From assembly GCA_025916675.1 (NCBI GenBank), contig CP098402.1, positions 3,343,205 to 3,407,204 of the forward strand: a stretch of DNA of 64,000 nt, given 5' to 3'. How positions within the stretch are numbered: the first letter of the stretch is position 1; every line of letters begins with the position of its first letter. Position numbers and translations under genes: made by a program. Below the pieces are notes generated by a model. The model was not told the origin of the DNA, did no database searches, and saw nothing but the letters and a program-made list of their open reading frames with translations. Source of the DNA: Phycisphaera sp. (lineage in GTDB: Bacteria; Planctomycetota; Phycisphaerae; Phycisphaerales; UBA1924). Shown here one piece after another: positions 60,288 through 64,000 of this stretch.

Positions 60288-60863
60288 ATGACCACCCGCC
60301 CTGCCACCATCCTCGCCGCTCTGGCCCTGCCCACCGCTGCCCTGGCCCAGTATGAGATCACGATCGATGTGGAGAACCCCACGCTCCTGCCGGGCGAGAG
60401 CACAACGGTGACGATGCTTGCCGGCTTCGATCCCAGCAAGTACGCCATCGCCGCGGTCATGACCGACTTCGTGGCCTCGACCGGCTCGGTCGGACTGAGC
60501 GACGCCGCTGTGGTCGCGCCCATGAATGGGCCTGGCACATCGGCCGGCGCCCCCTCGGCGACCGGGTACGACGGGATTCTGGCTGGCCAGACCAATTTCC
60601 ATAGCACCTATGCCGATTCGACGAACCCGATACCGTTCTGGGAGGTGACGTACACCGCTCCGATGGAGGTCATGGCACCGTTTGACATCGATCTGTCGAC
60701 GATGACAACGAAGTACGACGTGTATGTCGAGAGGTCGTCGTCTCTGTCCGAATCCCGCCTCGCCGAACTCACCGAAGGCTCGGCCACCATCCACGTCATC
60801 CCCGCCCCGGCCTCGGCGTCGCTGCTGGCGTTGGGCCTGCTCGCGATGCGCCGCCGCCGCTAG
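60288..60863 (+). CDS. Secreted protein with PEP-CTERM-like C-terminal sorting signal, 191 aa
   Basis: A signal peptide (MTTRPATILAALALPTAALA) precedes a small beta-rich domain (YEITIDVENPTLLPGESTTV, MAPFDIDLSTMTTKYDVYVE). The end IPAPASASLLALGLLAMRRR is a PEP-CTERM-like tail: a PxP motif, a hydrophobic helix and an Arg cluster, recognised by exosortase systems in planctomycetes and others. The protein is probably exported and anchored, then processed. The stop overlaps the convergent XRE gene by 4 bases. No exosortase gene is in the window. Confidence 0.8.
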   Translation: MTTRPATILAALALPTAALAQYEITIDVENPTLLPGESTTVTMLAGFDPSKYAIAAVMTDFVASTGSVGLSDAAVVAPMNGPGTSAGAPSATGYDGILAGQTNFHSTYADSTNPIPFWEVTYTAPMEVMAPFDIDLSTMTTKYDVYVERSSSLSESRLAELTEGSATIHVIPAPASASLLALGLLAMRRRR

Positions 60864-61087
60864 CCCTCGACGAACTCGAACACCTCGGCCAACGGCCTCC
60901 CAAGCTCGCGTGCGATCTTGAAGGCGACCTCGAGCGAGGGGGCGTACTTGCCGCCCTCGATGGCGTTGAGCGTCTGCCGGCTGACGCCGACGCGCGTGGC
61001 CAGGTCGCCCTGAGTCAGGCCACCCCCGGCGGCCGCGCGCAGCACGCGAATATGGTTGATGACACGACCATCTTGCGTACCCGCCAT
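60860..61087 (-). CDS. Small XRE-family regulator, 75 aa
   Basis: A minimal helix-turn-helix protein of the kind paired with small membrane proteins: NHIRVLRAAAGGGLTQGDLA, TRVGVSRQTLNAIEGGKYAP, SLEVAFKIARELGRPLAEVF covers the full XRE fold (about 10-68). The start at 61087 overlaps the stop of the upstream membrane gene by one base (TGATG). It most likely represses its own operon through the strong dyad at 61573-61600. The upstream open frame to 61264 is rejected because it duplicates the membrane gene region. Confidence 0.9.
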   Translation of the reverse strand: MAGTQDGRVINHIRVLRAAAGGGLTQGDLATRVGVSRQTLNAIEGGKYAPSLEVAFKIARELGRPLAEVFEFVEG

Positions 61088-61506
61088 CACGCGCCCCGGC
61101 GGTAGCTGACCACCTGCAGCACGAGCTTGAGCATCTCGCTTGCGAACATCGACAGCAGCAGGCCGTTGGCCACCCACACGGCCTCCACGTCGAACGCCAG
61201 CGCGGTGATGGCGCAGAACACTCCCGCTCCCAGCACCCACGACGACCGGGCCTCGGCCTTCCACCCGATCAGCCGGTCGCGCTCGTCGGCGTCCTCGGGT
61301 GTGCCGAGCATCGCCGCCAGGACGTGGCCGGCGATCATCACCATGATCAACAGCACGACGGACACCGCAAACACCGCGATGTACGGCGGCATTTCCATCA
61401 CCCCGCTGGCCAGCAGCCGCCCGGCCGTTGCGAAGTATCCGCCCAGCCCGAGCCCCAAGGCGACCAGTTGCACCCAGGCGCTGCGTTCCTCAAACGATGG
61501 CACCAT
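61087..61506 (-). CDS. Four-helix membrane protein paired with XRE regulator, 139 aa
   Basis: Four hydrophobic segments (about 9-30, 37-62, 84-102 and 108-128) and a cytosolic loop GTPEDADERDRLIGWKAEAR make this a small inner-membrane protein. It resembles the DUF2178-like membrane partners that sit with XRE regulators in many bacteria; the pair's function is unknown. AGAGGAG about 8 bases upstream fixes the start at MVPSFEERSAW (61506) rather than Met codons further upstream, one of which would lie at the predicted transcription start. Confidence 0.8.
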   Translation of the reverse strand: MVPSFEERSAWVQLVALGLGLGGYFATAGRLLASGVMEMPPYIAVFAVSVVLLIMVMIAGHVLAAMLGTPEDADERDRLIGWKAEARSSWVLGAGVFCAITALAFDVEAVWVANGLLLSMFASEMLKLVLQVVSYRRGA

Positions 61507-61551
61507 GGCCGATCTCCTCTTGCGTTTGGTGTCAAGTGTTTTGGACATGAA

Positions 61552-61583
61552 GTCAAGTATATTTGACATCATCGACTTGTCAA
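61552..61583 (-). promoter_or_regulatory. Sigma-70-type promoter of the membrane-protein/XRE operon
   Basis: On the minus strand, TTGACA (61578-61583) and TATACT (61556-61561) are separated by 16 bases. Further TCAAGT/TTGAC half-sites occur around it, with GTCAAGT repeated 21 bases apart at 61531 and 61552. The promoter precedes the gene starting at 61506. Confidence 0.75.
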
Positions 61584-61600
61584 GCAAACTTGACAAGTCG
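61573..61600. promoter_or_regulatory. Perfect 12-bp operator dyad CGACTTGTCAAG-CAAA-CTTGACAAGTCG
   Basis: The arms 61573-61584 and 61589-61600 are exact reverse complements around CAAA, and one arm contains the -35 box of the operon promoter. A repressor bound here would block RNA polymerase, so it is very likely the binding site of the small XRE regulator encoded in the same operon. The site is 56 bases upstream of the divergent MraY/WecA-like gene and could affect it too. Confidence 0.85.
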
Positions 61601-61655
61601 GTTGAAGATCAACGATCAGCCGCCGTGGGGGGCCTCCCTCGGCCTACAACCCGCC

Positions 61656-62741
61656 ATGTCCCTGCTCGTGCTGGCCCTAGGTGTCGTGGCGTTGCTCGTG
61701 AGCCTGTTCGCCACGGGGCTCGCCACGCGGCTGGGCCGCCGGCTGAACGCCCTGGACGCCGCGGGTGTGGCCGGGCAGGTGAAGGCCGACGCTCGGCGGG
61801 TGCCCAACATCGGCGGCATCGGTGTGGTAGCCGGGCTGGTGGTGCCCATCGTCGGTGCCCTGGTGCTCGCCCCGATCATCGACGGCCCGCACCGCGAGGC
61901 GACCGATCCCTCGGCGGTGGTGCTCGACGCGATCATCCTGCTGGCCGCCATCGCGCTGCTGCACGTGCTGGGGCTCGTCGACGACCGCAAGCCCCTGGGA
62001 CCGCTCATCAAGCTGGGCCTGATGGCGTTGCCCGCCGTCGCCATACCGCTGCTGACCGATTCGCGCTTGCTCACGCTGCTGGACGCCTATCCGGGTGGCG
62101 AGGCATTGAGCGTCGCCATCACCGCGCTATGGCTGCTGGCGATGACCAACGCGATGAACTTCCTGGACAACATGGATGGGCTGAGCGCGGGCGTGGCGGC
62201 CGTCGCCGGGGCGTTCCTGACCGCCGCGATGCTGCTGGCCGGCCAGTGGTTCGTCGCGGGCCTGAGCGCGTGCGTGGTGGGGGCGTGCCTGGGCTTCATG
62301 CCGCATAATTTCCCGAGGGCCCGCGTCTTCATGGGCGACGGCGGGTCGCTGGTGCTGGGGTTCGTGCTGGGCTTCCTGAGCGTGCGCGGCACGTACATGA
62401 CCGAGGGCGGGTCGCAATGGTGGGGCGTACTGCTGCCGGTATTAGTTCTGGCCGTACCGTTGTACGACCTGACCACCGTCGTCGGCCTGCGCCTGAGCCA
62501 GGGCAAGAGCCCGCTGGTGGGCGACTTGCAGCATGTGAGCCACAGGCTCGCGGCTCGCGGGCTCGGCCGACGCGGCGCGGTGCTGGTGCTGTGGGCGTTC
62601 TCGATGATCGCCGGCGCGTCGGGCTTGCTGTTGCTGACCGTCAACGCCACGGGCGCGATCATCATCGGCGTGCAGGCGGTGGTGCTCATGGGCGTGCTTG
62701 GGGTGCTGGAGTTCTGGCCCAGGGGCAAGGCCCATGGCTAG
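61656..62741 (+). CDS. MraY/WecA-type polyprenyl-phosphate phosphosugar transferase, 361 aa
   Basis: A ten- to eleven-helix membrane enzyme that moves a phospho-amino sugar from UDP to undecaprenyl phosphate, starting glycan synthesis at the membrane. Diagnostic blocks are GLVDDRKPLGPLIKLGLMAL (Asp pair, about 108-127), NAMNFLDNMDGLSAG (about 163-177), FMPHNFPRARVFMGDGGSLV (about 213-232; catalytic Asp and GDGGS) and the terminal RLSQGKSPLVGDLQHVSHRL (histidine loop). This pattern fits the WecA/Rfe-type more than MraY. The start at 61656 avoids an extension that would overlap the operator. It overlaps the O-antigen-ligase-like gene by 8 bases, supporting a shared role in surface polysaccharide. 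Confidence 0.88.
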   Translation: MSLLVLALGVVALLVSLFATGLATRLGRRLNALDAAGVAGQVKADARRVPNIGGIGVVAGLVVPIVGALVLAPIIDGPHREATDPSAVVLDAIILLAAIALLHVLGLVDDRKPLGPLIKLGLMALPAVAIPLLTDSRLLTLLDAYPGGEALSVAITALWLLAMTNAMNFLDNMDGLSAGVAAVAGAFLTAAMLLAGQWFVAGLSACVVGACLGFMPHNFPRARVFMGDGGSLVLGFVLGFLSVRGTYMTEGGSQWWGVLLPVLVLAVPLYDLTTVVGLRLSQGKSPLVGDLQHVSHRLAARGLGRRGAVLVLWAFSMIAGASGLLLLTVNATGAIIIGVQAVVLMGVLGVLEFWPRGKAHG

Positions 62742-64000
62742 CGCGACGCGCGCCAACGCGCTCACACACGGCCTGACCATCATCGTCGCCCTGCTCGCCT
62801 GCGTGCGCGCGATGCTGGCGTTCGATCCGATGCCCGGCTGGGGGCTCGACCCGTACTCGATCGCCGCCCCCGCGGGCGCTTTTGGCCCGCGCGAGGCGGC
62901 CATCATGGACGTGCTGACGCTGCTGCTGGGCGGCCTCGTGCTGCTACTCGCGCCGCCATCGAAGTGGAAGGCATGGGCCGGCTGGGCCGTTGCGTTGGTG
63001 CTGATCGCGCTCGTTGGGCTCGTGCATGGGTTGCCCGATGGCCCGCGGACGGCCGACCTCTCGCCCGCGCTGGCCTGGCTCGCGGCCCTCGCGGGCGCGG
63101 GGGCCATCGCCCGCGGCGGCGCACACGCCAGCACACGCCGCGCCGTGCTCGCGTTGCTCGCGGGCTTCACGGCGATGCTCGTCGCCAAGGGCCTGGTGCA
63201 ATTGCTTGTCGAGCACCCGGCGACGGTCGCCCAGTTCGAGGCCAACGAGCAACAGATGCTGGCCGCCCAGGGGCTGGAAGCTGGGTCGTCGGGCGCGCGT
63301 GCGTTCGAGCGGCGGCTGCGCCAGCCCGAGATCACGGGGTGGATCGGGTTCTCGAATGTCGTGGCCTCGTTCCTGGCGGCGGGTGGCGTGGCATTGGCGG
63401 CGGTGGCCCTGGGCAATCGGAAGGTCGTGAGCGCGATCGCCGGCGTGGGCGCATTCGTGGCGATCTGCCTTGTCATCTATGGCGGCAGTAAGGGCGCGAT
63501 GACCGCCGGCGTCCTCGGCCTGGCGTGCGTGGCGCTCGGGCGATTCGCACCAAAAACGTGGCGCGAGGGCCGCGGTCGCGCGCGGCTGGCGGGCGCTCTG
63601 GCGGGTGTCGTGGTGCTCGGGCCGCTGCTCGTGCTGGTCGCGCGCGGCATGGTCGGCGAGCGCGTGGGCGAGCTCAGCCTGCTCTTCCGCTGGTTCTATG
63701 TTGAGGCGTCCACGCGCATCACGATCGCCAACCCGCTGATGGGTGTCGGCCCTGGCGGGTTCAAGGACGCCTACGCGCTGGCCAAGAACCCCATCAGCCC
63801 CGAGAACGCCGCGAGCCCCCACAGCGTGATGTTCGATGCGATAGCGACCATGGGGGTGGTTGTTGGCCTGGCGGTGCTGGCGTTCCTGCTCTTCGCGGCC
63901 TGGCGGGCGGCGCGCGCGGTGTTGGATCAGGACGCACGGCCGGAGGAGCCGACGCCCCTCCCGCGCCTCGCGTTGATCGCCGGCCCCGCGCTGGCCGTGG
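62734..64000 (+). CDS. O-antigen ligase/polymerase-like membrane protein (3' end beyond window)
   Basis: The frame starts ATGGCTAGC 8 bases inside the upstream gene and remains open to the window end, with 422 complete codons visible. About ten hydrophobic segments occur, with a periplasmic loop containing QMLAAQGLEAGSSGARAFER and GVGPGGFKDAYALAKNPISP, followed by SPHSVMFDAIATMGVVVGLA, the pattern of Wzy_C O-antigen ligase/polymerase proteins. Such proteins join or polymerise oligosaccharides on the outer face of the cytoplasmic membrane. It is coupled to the WecA-like gene. The C-terminus is missing. Confidence 0.82.
   Translation, partial: MASATRANALTHGLTIIVALLACVRAMLAFDPMPGWGLDPYSIAAPAGAFGPREAAIMDVLTLLLGGLVLLLAPPSKWKAWAGWAVALVLIALVGLVHGLPDGPRTADLSPALAWLAALAGAGAIARGGAHASTRRAVLALLAGFTAMLVAKGLVQLLVEHPATVAQFEANEQQMLAAQGLEAGSSGARAFERRLRQPEITGWIGFSNVVASFLAAGGVALAAVALGNRKVVSAIAGVGAFVAICLVIYGGSKGAMTAGVLGLACVALGRFAPKTWREGRGRARLAGALAGVVVLGPLLVLVARGMVGERVGELSLLFRWFYVEASTRITIANPLMGVGPGGFKDAYALAKNPISPENAASPHSVMFDAIATMGVVVGLAVLAFLLFAAWRAARAVLDQDARPEEPTPLPRLALIAGPALAV

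Noticed and set aside
1-64000. tRNA or rRNA genes
   Set aside because: Intergenic gaps were read for cloverleaf features and rRNA-like sequence and none was convincing; a covariance-model search could still find one.

Overview
The window is GC-rich and densely coded on both strands. It looks like a chromosome segment of a planctomycete, most likely class Phycisphaerae (Phycisphaerales-like). The evidence is six secreted proteins ending in the paired D-x-D-x-DG-x-LT-[IV/L]-FDFL-x-FQN dockerin-like module I know as the GC-type dockerin of that group, one PAPAS...RRR (PEP-CTERM-like) sorting tail, a type IV pilin-like/DUF1559-style secreted protein, and housekeeping genes scattered singly rather than in canonical operons (nuoF, atpA, uvrC, topA, miaA, trpS). 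The taxonomic call is inference from these families.

Layout. 1-1.1 kb: three small membrane-protein genes on the minus strand. 1.1-8.2 kb: an O-methyltransferase, a dockerin-tagged serine hydrolase, a RibBA-like fusion whose second domain has lost its zinc cysteines, a DUF559 nuclease gene enclosed by near-perfect inverted repeats, an outer-membrane beta-barrel-like protein, nuoF, and an atypical unknown gene. 8.4-9.6 kb: small membrane protein and TolB-like propeller. 9.7-15.2 kb: a phage-derived island. Four overlapping minus-strand genes (HTH, ABC-type ATPase, GNAT acyltransferase, terminase large subunit) are divergent from an S24/LexA-like repressor across a perfect operator-like dyad, and a uracil-DNA-glycosylase-like gene follows. 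No capsid, tail or integrase gene is visible.

15.4-25.8 kb: pilin-like protein, two related zinc-ribbon membrane proteins, a single-pass membrane protein, a short UvrC, TopA, MiaA, TrpS. 25.9-29.1 kb: two dockerin-tagged secreted proteins around an ECF sigma/anti-sigma pair. 29.2-35.5 kb: a glycan cluster (SAM methyltransferase plus three glycosyltransferase-type proteins). 35.6-43.5 kb: O6-methylguanine methyltransferase, a 21-bp tandem repeat array, LysR regulator, phosphoesterase, patatin phospholipase, aconitase, VOC protein. 43.6-48.9 kb: a 618-residue dockerin protein, a leucine-degradation-like trio (two enoyl-CoA hydratases and HMG-CoA lyase), and a TlpA-like thioredoxin. 49-55.4 kb: glycosyltransferase-like protein, two paralogous lipoproteins, a DUF2752 protein coupled to an HxlR regulator, a divergent cupin lipoprotein and quinone oxidoreductase, a GbsR/MarR regulator. 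55.4-60.9 kb: two more dockerin proteins, atpA alone with its own terminator, a second 21-bp tandem array made of small palindromes, and a PEP-CTERM-like protein. 60.9-64 kb: an autoregulated XRE/membrane-protein pair, a MraY/WecA-type phosphosugar transferase, and an O-antigen-ligase-like protein cut by the window end.

The strongest candidates for something undescribed are the HTH-ABC-GNAT-terminase operon under a LexA-like repressor, the DUF559 gene enclosed in inverted repeats, and the two 21-bp arrays that both sit between divergently transcribed genes. No rRNA, tRNA or CRISPR array was recognised by eye.
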